In this document: positions 43,068 to 55,672 of the stretch, in pieces
Layout: every line of letters starts with the position of its first letter
Numbering within the stretch: position 1 is the stretch's first letter
Assembly (NCBI GenBank): GCA_015847255.1
Contig: JADLZK010000415.1
Span: 124,001-188,000, forward strand
Direction of reading: 5' to 3'
DNA length: 64,000 nt
Source of the DNA: Hyparrhenia diplandra
Lineage: Eukaryota > Streptophyta > Magnoliopsida > Poales > Poaceae
Notes under the pieces: model-generated
Told to the model about the DNA's origin: nothing
Seen by the model: only the letters and a program-made list of their open reading frames with translations
Database searches by the model: none
Position numbers and translations under genes: made by a program

Positions 43068-44900
43068 GTGTTAGAACTCATCAAGATCTACAATCTTTAC
43101 GTAGGACATTTTTTGTATTCGAGGAAGTGTTACTAAATACTAGTCACAAAATCATGAATCTCCGCGCGAGACTTTATGAAACTTCGGGGAGACACTTGTC
43201 GATTTAGAACTATACTTTCCAAACACTTTCTCAAATGCAAAAAATGACCTAAATAAACTTTTGTGGATCTCGATGAGTTGTAAATTTTGGTAATCATGAC
43301 TTTTCAATTGAGACCGTTTAGGGTTCGAAAAACGAAAAATTCTATAAAAAATTTTTAAAATTCAAAATTTGAATGGTTCAAAATTTGCTAAATCCAAAAT
43401 GTCCAATGTATAGAGTGTAGATCTTGAAGAGTTAAATAGACATGCTATTCATTATTTTTCGATTTCAAACCACCTAGGGGTCCAAAAGGTAGTCTTAACG
43501 TGTCTTTATTTAAAAATTCTAAAATTTGACTTGGTCAAACCAGGTCAAACGGCACACTAAATGACCTCGTTTGAAAAACTTTTTGAATATAAAGGTGTTA
43601 GAACTGATTCGGATCTACAATCTTTACATAGAACATTTTGCATTAGGAAGTGTTACTAAACACTAGTCACAAAATCATGAATCTCATACGGACTTTATGA
43701 AACTACGGGAGACACTTTCGTCGATTTAAAACTATACTTTCCAAACACTTTCTCCAATGCAAAAATGACCTAAATAAACTTTATAGATCTTGATGAGTTG
43801 TGAATTTTTAGTATTCATGACTTTTCAATTCGAGACCGTTTAGGGTTAGAAAAATCTAAAAATTCTATAAAAATTTTTAATATTCAAAATTTGAATGGTT
43901 CAAAATTTGCCAAATCCAAAATGTCCAATGTATAGAGTGTAGATCTTGAAGAGTTAAACAAACATGGTATTCATTACTTTTCGATTTAAAACCACCTAGG
44001 GGTCCAAAAAGTAGTACGAATGTGTCTTTATTTAAAAATTCTAAAATTTGACTTGGTCAAACCGGTCAAGCGGCACACTAAATGACCTCGTTTGAAAAAC
44101 TTTTGAATATAAAAGTGTTAGAACTCATCGGGATCTACAATCTTTACATAGAACATTTTTGTATTCGAGGAAGTGTTACTAAACATTAGTTGCAAAATCA
44201 TGAATCTCACACGGACTTTATGAAACTACGGGAGACACACTCGTCGATTTAGAACTATACTTTCCAAACACTTTCTCAAATGCAAAAATGACCTAAATAA
44301 ACTTTGTAGATCTTGATGAGTTGTGAATTTTTGGTATTCATGATTTTTCAATTCAAGACCGTTTAGGGTTTGAAAAACGAAAATTCTATAAAATTTTTTG
44401 AAATTCAAAATTTGAATGGTTTAAAATTTGCCAAATCCAAAAATGTCCAATGTATAGAGTGTAGATCTTGAAGAGTTAAACAAACATGGTATTCATTACT
44501 TTTCGATTTAAAACCACATAGGGGTCCAAAAAGTAGCCTTGAAGGTGTCTTTATTTAAAAATTTCAAAATTTGACTTGGTCAAACCGGTCAAAACGGCAC
44601 ACTAAATGACCTCATTTGAAAAACTTTTTGAATACAAAGGTGTTAGAGCTCATCAAGATCTACAATAGTTATATAGGTCATTTTTGCTTTTGAGAAAGTG
44701 TTAGTAAACAATAGTCATAAAATCATGGATCTCACATATAGTTTATGAAACTATATGAGAGATGTGTCGACTATGAAGAATGTTTATCAACACTTTGTCG
44801 AATGCAAAAATGTCCTATATATAAATTGTAGATCTTGATGAGGTGATAACTGTTGGTATTCATGACTTTTCAATTTGAAAGTATTTAGTAGCCTACATTA
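43068..44900 (+). repeat. Tandem array of about 0.52-kb units inside the CACTA
   Basis: The anchor GTGTTAGAACTCATC...GATCTACAATCTTTA recurs at about 43068, 43595, 44115 and 44640, giving three full units (527, 520, 525 bp) and a partial fourth. Each unit also holds GACCTCGTTTGAAAAAC and TGTATAGAGTGTAGATCTTG. Non-coding. Differences between units show the array is not recent. Confidence 0.9.
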
Positions 44901-45089
44901 TGGTTAGTAGTTCTAATATTTTGAAATTTGAATTTCAAACTCAAAAAAAAAAAGTCAAATGAAAATATAACCAAAACAACGATGGTAGATCTCAACGAGT
45001 TGTAAAATTTGTTTTAGATATTGATTCAATTTTCAGTCATTTACTACCCTAAAAATCCAATGGAAGTCCTAATATAACTTAATAGGTCA

Positions 45090-45830
45090 GCGACACGTGG
45101 ACCCAGTCGCGACAGGACCAAAATCGCCCACGCCACCACCTCCCACCGACAAAAGCGGGCCCATCGTCAAGCGATTGCAACGCTCCCCTTTCGCCTCCCG
45201 CTCAAGCAATCCAAAAGCACACCCCCGGCGCCTTATCCTCTTGCGGTCGGCAAAGGGGAAAAATCCCCAATCTCCTGAGCGCATCCACCCGCCGCCAAGC
45301 CCCGGCAGCCATATCCCCACCGCCCGCCTCCGTGGCGCCCGCCACCACTATGCCGTCAACAGCACCACCCGCCGCATTCGCAGCAGCGCCGCCACTCACG
45401 TCGTCACCACCACACCGCCTCCACCCCGCCTGCCTCCGCGATTGCCGCCCACCACCCGCCCACCTCCGCGCACCGCCCGCCGCCACCAACCTATCCGCCT
45501 ACGCACCATCCGCCCGGCGCCCTCCCCACCGCCCGACACCATCATCTCCTAATCCTAGCGCCCGGCCGGGCGGCTGCTGCCGTGCTTGCGCCGCACCGGC
45601 GAGCGCGTGAGCAGGGGACAGGCCTGGGCGGCACGAGGACAGCGAGCGGCGAAGGCGAACGAGTTGCTCTGCTCCACGCCTCCACTCCACCTCCACTGCT
45701 GCAGTGCTGCACGAGAAGAACTCCACTGCTGCAGTGGTTCACGAGAAGGAGAAGCCAAGAACATCTGATAAGTTTGTTGCTCCATCGAGATGAGTTTATG
45801 AGAAACTGCACCCGTTTTGCTTCACAATAA
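45090..45830 (+). pseudogene. GC-rich captured exon-like segment, unknown
   Basis: The plus strand opens MDPVATGPKSPTPPPPTDKS (45097-45552, 151 codons), Pro/Arg/Thr-rich, then a shifted frame to 45830. It looks like a grass first exon with a low-complexity N-terminus. The minus strand is also open for long stretches, as GC-rich DNA tends to be. No family recognised. Confidence 0.3.
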
Positions 45831-48055
45831 TTCAGATTTGTTTTATACTATTTGTTGCTCCAGTTTCTCTCGTGATGGATAGAGTAGCGCCATGGAAGGA
45901 ATGCACGGGAAGGTGAAAAATGTTCAGATCGTCAGATGCTTTTGTGATATCTGTTGATCTAATAGTATCTGCCGAAGCTTGTATGCTTTGTTTGTAGCTT
46001 ACAACTCTTATCTTCTGCAGTTCCTCGATGGCAGAGTAATCTTTGTCGAGGTTGCGAAAGGAAGGCCTGAAACCTGAATAATCGTGCCCAGGCGCCAAGC
46101 GAAATGTCATCCAGTTTCCTTCTTGTTTGATGAACCTGACAAGTCTTCCAATATTACTTCGACTCTGTGTAAACTAAATTCATTCATTTAAGATTTCTGT
46201 ACCATGGCCTTACTGCTAGTACTCTTATTTATTAGTATACCCAAGAAGTAGTACTCTTATTTAGCACACCCAAGAATATTTGCTAGTGCTTTAATCGTTA
46301 CTAGCACTGCCTTGCAGATGATATAATAGAGCAATTTAGTTAGTAGAAATTTAGCACACCCCTGAACCTTTGAATGTCTCCAATATGTAGTATGTATAGT
46401 ACTCCATATGCTCCAAATTATATTTCACTTTAGCTGTCCTAAGTTAGATTTATGACTTCTACTATGACCTATCTGATTAATTATAGCTGTAGTAACTATT
46501 GTACTTTGCATTTCTTATATGGACATTTCAGATTCAAGCGTGGGGATAAGATCTTGACTTCTGCGTGTAAGGAAGACTTGAGGGGGATAAAAAAAATCTG
46601 TCCATCTGCATTGGTGCTGTTGTACAAGCAAATCTTGAAGGTGAGAAGGAAATTTATCGTCTCATCTCTTCATACATGCACGCTGGCTTTCAGTTCAAGC
46701 GAACAGCAGCACGTGTTGGTTTTAAAGTGGTTACTTTGATGATTAGTGAATTTCAGTCCATGTTAAACTTGTGTGACACAGCAAGTAGAAATCATATTGT
46801 CTAATTGTCTGATCGATGAAGTGCCTCCAAGGTGATTTCTTTTCTACACTTTGCTTGACTTGCATGCTTGACGTGGATAGACTGCTAGAGTGTATGAGTG
46901 CTTGACTTTGTGCTTGATGTAGACTACTTGAGTGTATGCGTGATGCAAGCTCTAGCCTTTTTTCTGAGAAGGGGTAGCACTAGCACCCACTGTTTCTTCA
47001 AATCTGTTCTTTGCCGATGTTTTCTTAACAGCAGGCTGCAATAGTTGCACCATAAGTGGTCCAGTTTGTCACATGTGCTAGTGTTATTTGACTGTGATAG
47101 GGTGCCAATGCAAAAAAGTAGAAATGATCCGAAGCATAGTTATGCTTGCTGTTGTATTAGTATAACCATTTCTTATTTTCATCTAGATATCTGATAATTG
47201 TCTATACTTTTGTGATCTGTCCTTTTACAGAAACAATTTTTTGTTCATCTTGAATCGTAGGAGACTGTCTTGCATAGTGAAAACTAGAATAAGAGTAGCT
47301 CATTTCTTTTTGTTTTTGTGGTAGCAGTTTTGCAGGAGCAGCCGCAACAGTTCAGCAAGAGAAGCAAGTTTATTGAAAGTAAGTTCTGAAGACAGTCACC
47401 TATCGAGTGTATGTAGGGATATATTATTGTTTTCAATGCTACTGAATAGATATATACTCACATGCTATTATTGTTAATTATTCTAGTATGGTTCCAGTAT
47501 CTTAAATTTGTTGTCTTTTCCTTTCTTAGTTCTGTAGATACAAAACATTCAGTCCATATGTTCCTTTAAGTTTTCCAGTGTGAAGTAAAATTCTAACGTT
47601 AGTAGTGCACTGATATGTCCTTGCAGCAGCTTTGTATTCTAGTAACAACCACCATTAGTACTCAATTCTATAAACAGCCACTCTGTTTTTTTCTTTTCTA
47701 ATCATGGTTGTTAATTGAAATGAAGACAATTTATTCTTCGCCCTATTTAAGTTTATTGCCAAATACTTATTTTCTTTTGTGTTTTTTTATTCAGTTGAAA
47801 GTTCTAGCAAAGTTCCAGCAAGTGAGGGACATGGGAGCTACATATTCTTGCAAGGTGCATGTGCTTCTACTTTGTGGTGAGAGACATGGGAGCTATTGTA
47901 TTGCTGGACCTACAGACTCTGTCTTGTTAGAAACTATATACATGAACTTATTTGCATATGTAAACCACATACTTATGTGATGTTTTTGAACCTATTTGCA
48001 CTATGTAATGTATTATATGATCCGGGTTCTATGTGAATGGTGGTATGACTTTTTA
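45831..48055. other. AT-rich interior of the CACTA with possible exon remnants
   Basis: Short plus-strand frames near 46533-46645 (FKRGDKILTSACKEDLRGIK, followed by a GTGAGA donor) and 47795-47980 (LKVLAKFQQVRDMGATYSCK) could be exons of the same captured gene as 45097. I do not recognise them. Otherwise non-coding. Confidence 0.3.
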
Positions 48056-48470
48056 TGTCTATGTTATATGACAGCTCGGATGCATGACTGAATGAATATA
48101 CAATGCATGACGACTTCTTAACCATGGTTAACTACCTATACATGACGGCTTCTTATCGTCACAATAGCGAGCATTAACGACTTCTTAACCATGGTTAACA
48201 CATTCGCGTGACGCGTTGACCGACCATTATGTGACAGTTGCCATCGTCACTAAATAGAGCAATATATGACACAGGAAATGGGCGTCACAAAAGGTCTGTA
48301 CATTTTGTGACGATGTTCAATGTTTTCGTCACACGGTACATTTAGCTTACCGGTCGTTATATGGCGACCACCGTGGCGGTGGATTTTTCGTCACAAAATA
48401 CTTTTATGACCAATTCTGTACTTTACATGACGGTTTCATCTTGTCTTAAAATCCAACATTTTTTGTAGTG

Positions 48471-48825
48471 TGAAGCTTCTTCAAAATGCTTGTCACCGCA
48501 GGGCCGAAAGTTTCCTTCATGATGGGGCGAAAAGTGTTGAGGAAAGCTGTGTTATGATTGTTCATGGTAGTCCCTAGAGCTTGATGGATCAACTCGACAT
48601 CTTTCGAGCATCTTTAACATCGATTATAATCGGTCGACCGTGAAGGAGAACCCTTGGCAAATATGTGTCTTACGGATGACCTTGCCGCTCTTGTTCTTGG
48701 AGAAGGACAACATGCACTTGTCAACGTCATCGCTTACACATCTTCTGAACAAGCTCATGCAACTCTGGCGGCAAATCTTCCAACACGACGTCCAAAGCGC
48801 CGTCGTTGTTGATGGTATTAGGCAT
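48471..48825 (-). pseudogene. Tat gag, N-terminal part
   Basis: The minus-strand ATG at 48825 opens MPNTINNDGALDVVLEDLPP and ELHELVQKM before a stop. A second frame reads DKCMLSFSKNKSGKVIRKTH. The piece ends where the CACTA was inserted. It starts about 40 bases after the 5' LTR. Confidence 0.65.
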
Positions 48826-48867
48826 CTTGATCTTGAACTTGGGGCCCCACCAGCGTGCCAAAAAGTG
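48826..48867 (-). other. Candidate primer-binding site of the Tat element
   Basis: On the minus strand, the sequence after the LTR edge reads CACTTTTTGGCACGCTGGTG then GGGCCCC, a GC-rich TGG-starting stretch in the position and style of gypsy primer-binding sites. The matching tRNA is not identified. Confidence 0.5.
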
Positions 48868-50662
48868 TGTTGACACAAAAGCGCACTGCGTGCCTCACAC
48901 ACGCAAAATTTGGAAAGCCTAGCTTCAAATGGGTACCAGGCGGTTGGAATCGGATGCGTGCGGTTGGTTTGACCGAAACTAACAAGGGACCAAAAACAAT
49001 GAGAGCGAGGAACGTGTCCGGTGTGCCCATGGCAGTTTCAAATATACGACTCTGAAGCCACTACGGCGACATATAGCTATGAGAGCTAATTGTCAACAGG
49101 TTTATAAAGCATTCGGCTAATATAGAGATAAAAACATGTGAAATATGGTTGTCGAATGAACATAAAGAAGACATGTTTGAACAAGTGGCGGTCATGCATA
49201 TCATGTATCATAAAGCATATATCCTTAGACCAATGACACCATCAAGACATGATTAGATATTAGACAGGTAACTCATAAATATAAATCTATCCGGGTAAAG
49301 CAATGCATAGGCCTAATCTAACTAGTACGCGCACATCTAGTTTTCTTAAACCCGTCGGGGCATAAACCCTAGCAAGCTAATCTACCGCATGATACCACTT
49401 GCTATAAATCTACACCACTCCTTACAACTAGATCAATCCACCGTATGATACAATCTAATCATAAGAAGCTAAAAGCACGCATACGCCGAAAAACAGATCC
49501 ATAAATACTCGTTACTCGTGAAGGCATAACCGTATTCGGCAAGCTTACCGAATAGGGGTCCATGAAGAAGCAACAAACATGCAAAACGTGAACGAAACCT
49601 ATCAGATTAAACTGAAATCTAGTCCACTTAGGATGACTAGCTCTAGAGTAACCCAAAGACACGCATCCGCCACAAGACGATACCGGTCTGTCAAGGCCAG
49701 CTCTACATCTAACGTGCATGAATCAAGAACACGTGACAACCTAGATTGATCTAAACTTCGGCTATCATAAACATGTGATATGATTATCACGTCAAGACAA
49801 ACATAAAATGTTAAAAGTTCAAGATAAATCTAAGACTCTTAGGGTTTTATATCCATCGTCGCGTGATGATCCAAAAGAAAAGAAGCCGAGCCTTAATCAA
49901 TCTAGATTGGGCAATAAAGAGTGTTACAAATATAATAAAACAATAATAAAACATGCAACACGTGGTAACTTGATGAATCTACTAGATCTTGCCAAATCCT
50001 ATGAGCCGATAACTATCTTTACCCCACCTTAATCGCACGCACGATACAAGGCATAAGCAAAGACCTCCCACTACTAAGCTTAAATCCACCGCATGATACT
50101 AAGCAAAGTAAAACGAGACTACTTGCATCATAATCTAAATCCACCGCATGATACTAGACATGATAGCGAGGTTGCCGGAACTTACGGAGGTCGACGGATC
50201 GATGGTTCCTCTCGAAGAACTTCGGCGACATGACAAGGGACTCGAATGTGGCACGGGACTGGGTTTGGTTGTATTGGTTGCGAGCAGATTGTTTACAATG
50301 GCCAAGGGCTCATATTTATACCCTGGACTTGACACGAGTCCTAAAAGACTACGATTAAATGAAATAATCCTTAAAATAAGATAATTTTGGCTCCAAGTCT
50401 TCTCAGAGTCCTCATTGCCTCCGTCATCGGGAAATCTTCCTTCAATCGGCTAATCGCCCGTTATCTTTCACTTCCCGAGCCGACCGCACAGACACTTGCC
50501 GAATTAGTGTAAATAGCCGACCGCGCCGAGAGCACTTGCCGAATGCCGTATGCATTCATACTTTGCCGAATGCCTCTCCTTGCCGAATGAACCTTCATTA
50601 TTAGCATCTTGCACCGCCCATTTTTGTCATCTTCTCGGGTCTACCAAAATCGGGTGTTAACG
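48868..50662 (-). repeat. 5' LTR of the Tat element
   Basis: Aligns end to end with 28967-30756. The last base is G where the other copy has A. The minus-strand TATAAATA box is near 50315. Small indels and substitutions distinguish the copies. Confidence 0.9.
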
Positions 50663-50667
50663 GTTTG

Positions 50668-50890
50668 TATGTTTTTGCCCCTACGCGGACACATTTTGTC
50701 ATTGACTAGTCAAGTGGAACCCTAGTGTAAAATGCAAGAGACCCATGGCCTCCCCTATAAATACTAGGGATTGGCTTTGTGTAAGGGGAGGCCGTCCGGT
50801 CTTTATTGCATCACCTTTTCACCGAACCCTTGCGTGAGCATCGCCGAAAAGATCTTTCCTGTGGTAAGCCCTCGCTCCCTTCCGTCCCTA
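50668..50890 (+). repeat. Right part of the plus-strand LTR split by the Tat element
   Basis: Continues from 28966 after the GTTTG duplication. It carries a plus-strand promoter box CTATAAATACTAGGG (about 50755-50769) and ends near 50890, just before TTGGCGCCCGGGGC. Confidence 0.65.
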
Positions 50891-50975
50891 TTGGCGCCCG
50901 GGGCAAAGGAGCAGGCATGAATCCCACATCGTCGATCATCTCATACTTGATGGAGGAGAAATCGGCGTGGATGGT
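50891..50975 (+). other. Primer-binding site and start of the leader or ORF of the plus-strand element
   Basis: TTGGCGCCCGGGGCAAAGG (50891-50909) is PBS-like. An ATG follows at 50917 (MNPTSSIISYLMEEKSAWM) and is cut at 50975 by the TRIM array. The rest of this element was not found. Confidence 0.5.
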
Positions 50976-52015
50976 TGTAACACCCGAGACCGAAATACGG
51001 CTAAGATCCACTCTACTACACGTTAAATGGACCACACCTAATAATTAACTCTCTTACGCTTTCGTCCTCGCTTCGCATAAAAGGTTCGAACCGGAGTTAA
51101 TACCATTTCCGGCCCCGGTATTTAAGCTGGTTCGGTCTTCCTCCAACTTCCAGTTTGGGACTAAATTTGCGCAGCTACAGTGTCCTTCGCGGAGCTACAG
51201 TGATCGTCGCCGCTACAGTAACTGTGGCTTCCAGCCTGGCCCAACTTGGCTCAATGGGCTGGGTCTCACATCCACCCACCCTTAAGGACTCGACGTCCTT
51301 GTCGAACCAGCTTACCCATACGGGACAAATGTCCAGGATCAACTCTCTTGGCCACGTCCGCATTACCCAGCTCCCCGGCCCAAGTGCCGAAATACGGCTA
51401 AAGTCCACTCTACCCTTGAATGAACCATACCTGGTAATTAACTCTCTTACGCTTTCGTCCTCGCTTCGCGTAAAAGGTTCAAACTGGAGTTAATACCATT
51501 TCCGGCCCCGGTATTTAAGCTAGTTCGTTTCACCTAGGATTCCCGATGTGGTACTACTCCTCTAGCACTACAGTAATTCGTGACACTACAGTAACCGGTA
51601 TTTGGCCTGGTCCATCATCAGGGCCCATCATCATGTTGGCCCATTAGCGGGTCTCACATCCACCCACCCTTAAGGACTCGACGTCCTCATCGAGGGTCGA
51701 ACCAACCTACCCATACGGGACAAATGTCCAGGATCACCTCTCTTGGCCACGTCCGCATTACCAGCTCCGCAGCCCAAGTGCCATGCCCTCTACAGAGCCA
51801 TGCGCAACCTGTCCGAGCTCCCGATCCATACGTCCGTGAAACCGCGAGTGTTGGCTCTGAATACAATTTGTAACACCCGAGACCCGAAATACGGCTAAGA
51901 TCCACTCTACACGTTAAATGGACCACACGATAATTAACCCTCTTACGCTTTGGTCCTCGCCCGCGTAAAAGGATCGAACCGGAGTTAATACCATTTTCGC
52001 CCCGGTATTTAAGCT
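50976..52015 (-). mobile_element. Tandem TRIM retrotransposon: LTR-internal-LTR-internal-LTR
   Basis: The LTRs are 50976-51270, 51384-51658 (first bases missing) and 51869-52015 (truncated). On the plus strand each starts TGTAACACCCGAGACC (except the second) and the first two end GGGTCTCACA. The minus-strand promoter is GCTTAAATACC. The second internal region is only 210 bp (51659-51868). Read on the minus strand it begins with TTGTATTCAGAGCC (Met-tRNA-like PBS) and ends in a purine-rich AAGGGTGGGTGGA tract. The first internal region is deleted between CCCAAGTGCC and GAAATACGG. No coding capacity, as expected for TRIM elements; the three-LTR structure indicates recombination between copies. 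Confidence 0.8.
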
Positions 52016-53683
52016 ATAGGAAAGGAGCAGCAAGACAGATATGCATGTGGCACATCTCTTCAACGGAAGAAGAATAAAAAAAAAAAAACAGAGGCGATCC
52101 GGATCTTCCCGGCTCGCCGCCCATGCGTTCGGCGAAGATGGCCGCCCGGCCGATTGTTTCGCTCGTCACCTCCTCCGACCAGGTGAGCAGCCCTGAGACA
52201 ACGCCCTCTACCGGCGTCGTTGGCTCCCTCGTCCCTCGCCATCAGCTTCCTTCATTGCCCTCGCTACCGACCTGACCGCGCCGCCCGGCGCCTCCGCCCG
52301 GCCACTTTGCGAGCCATGCTCTCGCCGGCGCACCTGGTCCTCGGCGGCGCTGGGGCATCCTCTGCTCACCCTCTCTTCTCCTGCGCACAAGGCCACATAA
52401 CAGGTATGAGTGGATATGAACATCGATTTCCTTCTTATGTCCAACAAATGCAATAACAATTACAAAATCACATGTCTTGAAAAGGTGGTTTTGTATGGTT
52501 TCTGACGCTTTTGTACACATCCTGAATGCATTGGTAAAAAATATCTGGAGGACAGGCAACCAAACTGCATCATGACAGCACGACAATCCGTTTTTAACAC
52601 TTTATTTTCTGATGAGTAAATGATAAGGAAGAACGACAAGTAACCGATGCCAACAAGTAGGTGATCAACAATGCCGGCGTCCATGTTGCATCTGCTCGAC
52701 AAAATGTGCCGAAGGCAATACTTTTCGCAGAACCAATGTTTGATGGAGATTACTTGTACTTGGTGAGTTAAGAAAGATTACTCTCACTGAACATGAATTA
52801 CTCTTGGAGGAGGGCAACATCGGCAGGTACAGAAGACAAGTTTCAGAGTAGCTGTGATATAGTTTTTTTGACGGCAGTAGCAGTGACATAGTTGAGTGAA
52901 TTGAAAATGTAAAATGACATGAATTGAGATTATAACTCTGTATTGGTTGTGATGATGGAATTTTTGTCAATTTGATTGCCTAAAACTTTTTTGCTGCCTT
53001 GGTAATCGTGTCAATTTGAAAACTCCGAATACAAAAAAGAGTTATTGATTTTGTGCTCACTTTCAATTCAGCCAGTGCAAATATATACATAACTAGAGTT
53101 TTTCTTGCTAAAATGATGTCTGCAGAATGGTTGTCATGTCAGCTGGTTGCGGCCGGTCGCCCTCTCGGTGCAAGCCACACTGGCGCAAGTGGGCAGGCCC
53201 CTAAGAAATCGAGGGGCAACGGAGGGTGTCCATGACTCAAAATTGCGGCGGCCATCCCTGAACGAACCGATGCGGTGACCGCTGACCCCGCGCACATCTC
53301 AGCCCACCTGGTGCTGTTGACGTAGAGAGCTGCTTCGGTGCACATGTATTCTTAGTTGTCATGTTCTATGAATATGCAATGTAATGGCAATGCTGTTTGA
53401 AATACAATTGTAATAACATTGTCCTCTTTATATGTATTTTATTTGAAGTGTTGTCGGAGCATGTAATGTTCTCCAAATAAATGTCTATTGAAATTGACAT
53501 ATGCTCTCTAAAATGGACGTGTTTTCTAAAATTCCACGATGAAAGTGCATCATTCAGTTTCTGAAATTGACAGGAAAGTGAGTGCTCATGCCCACTTTAG
53601 TTCCAGAGCACATCAGTTAACATATATACTATACATTCAGATGTCGTTGTGACTAGACTATTTAAAAGAGTAATATAGTCCAG
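52016..53683. other. Unassigned region with a GC-rich exon-like start
   Basis: 52090-52400 is GC-rich with ATGCGTTCGGCGAAGATGGC (52122) reading into a GTGAGC donor near 52181, and may be the 5' end of a gene or captured fragment. 53130-53235 is another GC-rich island after TCTGCAG. Between and after is AT-rich DNA. No family recognised. Confidence 0.3.
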
Positions 53684-53884
53684 GTGGCATATATACATCA
53701 GTTAACATATATAGTATAATAAAGATAACTGAATTGCATTGAAAAATCTTCCATTCATCATATCCTACTCTTGTCACAAGGTTGTGGCATATATACATCA
53801 GTTAACATATATAGTATAATAAAGATAACTGAATTGCATTGAAAAAACCTTCCATTCATCATATCCTACTCTTGTCACAGGGTT
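53684..53884 (+). repeat. Tandem duplication of a 100-bp unit
   Basis: GTGGCATATATACATCAGTT begins at 53684 and again at 53784. The two units are nearly identical to CTTGTCACA(A/G)GGTTG, differing by a one-base A insertion and a few changes. Recent tandem duplication. Confidence 0.9.
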
Positions 53885-53987
53885 GCCCAAAAAACTCAGA
53901 GCAATAGATGGAGACCTGAACCTTGCACATTTCTCCATGTTGAACCAACTTTAGTGCTCACAAAATGTGTGTTTGCACGCTGCTACC

Positions 53988-55672
53988 TGTTGACATTGCT
54001 TAGCGACATTACTAAAATAACAACGGCGCCAAAAATGCTATAAAAGCAATGGCACCAAACAACGTTGGTATTAAAATTACTTTGCCACCAATGAACTAGT
54101 CAAGATTCAATTACCTATACTCCTAGCTGTGAGATTAGGTTGTCATCCCTAACTATGAACTAGAAATATATTCATGGCATAAATATTATTATGAGACTAG
54201 GCAGAAAATAATATAAAGAATAATATAAATAAATAAATAACATAGGTTCTGCAAGCGGACAAATAATTATACCAATTGTTGCATTTTACCTAGAGTATTA
54301 CAAGGTTGTCATTTATATTCTACCTTTGGGAAGGCTATCTATAACCAGAATGCGTAGTATTAATAACTCCTCTATACTATGAAATAGTAATAAACTAACA
54401 ATGAATAATGCTTCTACTCAATAACAGGGTTAATGTCACAATAAAGATAAATAATAAATATGATAAAGATATATGTGATAAATGATAAATACAGAGATCG
54501 AGCATCATAATGATAAGATAAATATTCAACAGAGTATTCTAGTCTAAGGACTCACATGAAATAATATAAGGAAAACTTACTAATGAGTAACTATCATCAC
54601 ATGCTATTGTCTAACTCTAATTAGTGCAAACATCTAGTTATCATTGTTAGCATTATTACTTCATACCATGCTTAGGGAACATCAACTAAGAAGGATTCAA
54701 TATTAATATCTTCACCTTCGATGCGACACGCGTCCTACCATTCACTATATGCGAGGAGGGGAGGATTAGAGAGGACTCAATAGGGTTGTCACCCCTACGA
54801 TCTACCACGCGACTCAAAGCATATAGCGGGCATTTGTAGATATAACATATCTAAGCACCGCTTACATAAGTTATAACACCTATCTTGCATGTTACAAGAT
54901 GAGGGCCATATAATCCTAAGTATGAAATCCATAATAAATAACTAACTCTACTAGACATATTAAAGTAAACAATAAACATTGCAATAGATAATATAATAAA
55001 GATGAAGCTCAATGTCATAGATAAACTTAAGTAAATATATCAAAGATATAAAATGTATCTATAGAACACCTTGGCCAGAATCACGAAGTCCAAGTCTTCT
55101 TAGACTTGAAACTCCTTCTAATCTATTACTATGTAGCTAGTCTCTCTTGAACTAGAACTACTTTGAAGAACTAGGATTTGTGGCTTTGGATGACTTGATC
55201 TCTAGAACTCGGATAATGATCTTGATATTGAATTAGGGTTTTCGGGGGTGGTGCGCCTCTGCTTATATAGCCCCATAGGATGAATCTCAGCCGTTGGATC
55301 AAACCAACTTCATTGGGTGGCCTAGATTTGATCTCAAGGATTAGGTTGTGAGAAGCTTCGGAAGATGGACACGTGTCTTGACTAGGCACGGCGACGCCCG
55401 GCCCCACTTGTCGACAAGTGGGCCCCATCTTTCGAGGTGTCTTCTCTTATCTTTTTAGGTCCCCGGAATTTATACTAATCATTCTGTTTTGGTACTTTTC
55501 TTCAGTTTCTCTATTTCTTCTCTTTTCTTCTATTTTCTAGATCCATCCTGTAAAAGCTGGGTATGCAAATGAACTCATGGAATTCATTAGTATAAACCCT
55601 ATCTTCTAGTATTCTTGTTCCTTTTTGTTCTATTTATTTATGGTAAAAAGTTGGCGTTATCCATCGTCAACA
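53988..55672 (-). repeat. 3' LTR of the Athila-like element
   Basis: Plus-strand edges TGTTGACATTGC and CCATCGTCAACA. Its first 325 bases match 60978-61312 closely. The flanking pentamer is CTACC; the partner is not in the window because the other LTR is broken. Confidence 0.8.

Larger units (their letters stand above)
42335..48470. mobile_element. Non-autonomous CACTA inserted in the Tat gag
   Basis: Starts CACTACAAGAAATC (42335) and ends ATTTTTTGTAGTG (48470), imperfect 13-bp inverted termini. The flanking 3-mers are TTA and TGA (one mismatch). Both ends (42350-42640 and 48060-48450) repeat TATGACGACA / TTCGTCACAA motifs in both orientations. No transposase was found. The interior has GC-rich segments, about 0.5-kb tandem repeats and possible captured exons. 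It split the gag gene of the Tat element, so it is younger than that insertion. Confidence 0.85.
28967..50662 (-). mobile_element. Tat-lineage Ty3/gypsy retrotransposon, about 21.7 kb including a nested CACTA
   Basis: Two matching LTRs of about 1.79 kb are flanked by a perfect GTTTG target duplication (28962-28966, 50663-50667). The polypurine tract next to the left LTR shows minus orientation, so the right LTR is the 5' one. Without the 6.1-kb CACTA (42335-48470) the element is about 15.6 kb. Gag and pol lie on the minus strand (48.8-36.2 kb). Between pol and the 3' LTR are two genes on the opposite strand, including a plant mobile domain ORF. Extra antisense ORFs, a second RNase H and large size are known traits of the Tat lineage (Grande, Retand, Ogre relatives). 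Coding regions are frameshifted throughout. Confidence 0.9.

Noticed and set aside
43068..44900. Regularly spaced repeats that could suggest a CRISPR-like array
   Set aside because: Units are about 520 bp with no spacer structure, in a plant transposon.
52122..52456. A short spliced gene starting MRSAKMAARPIVSL
   Set aside because: Plausible donor site, but no recognisable protein and no clear downstream exons.
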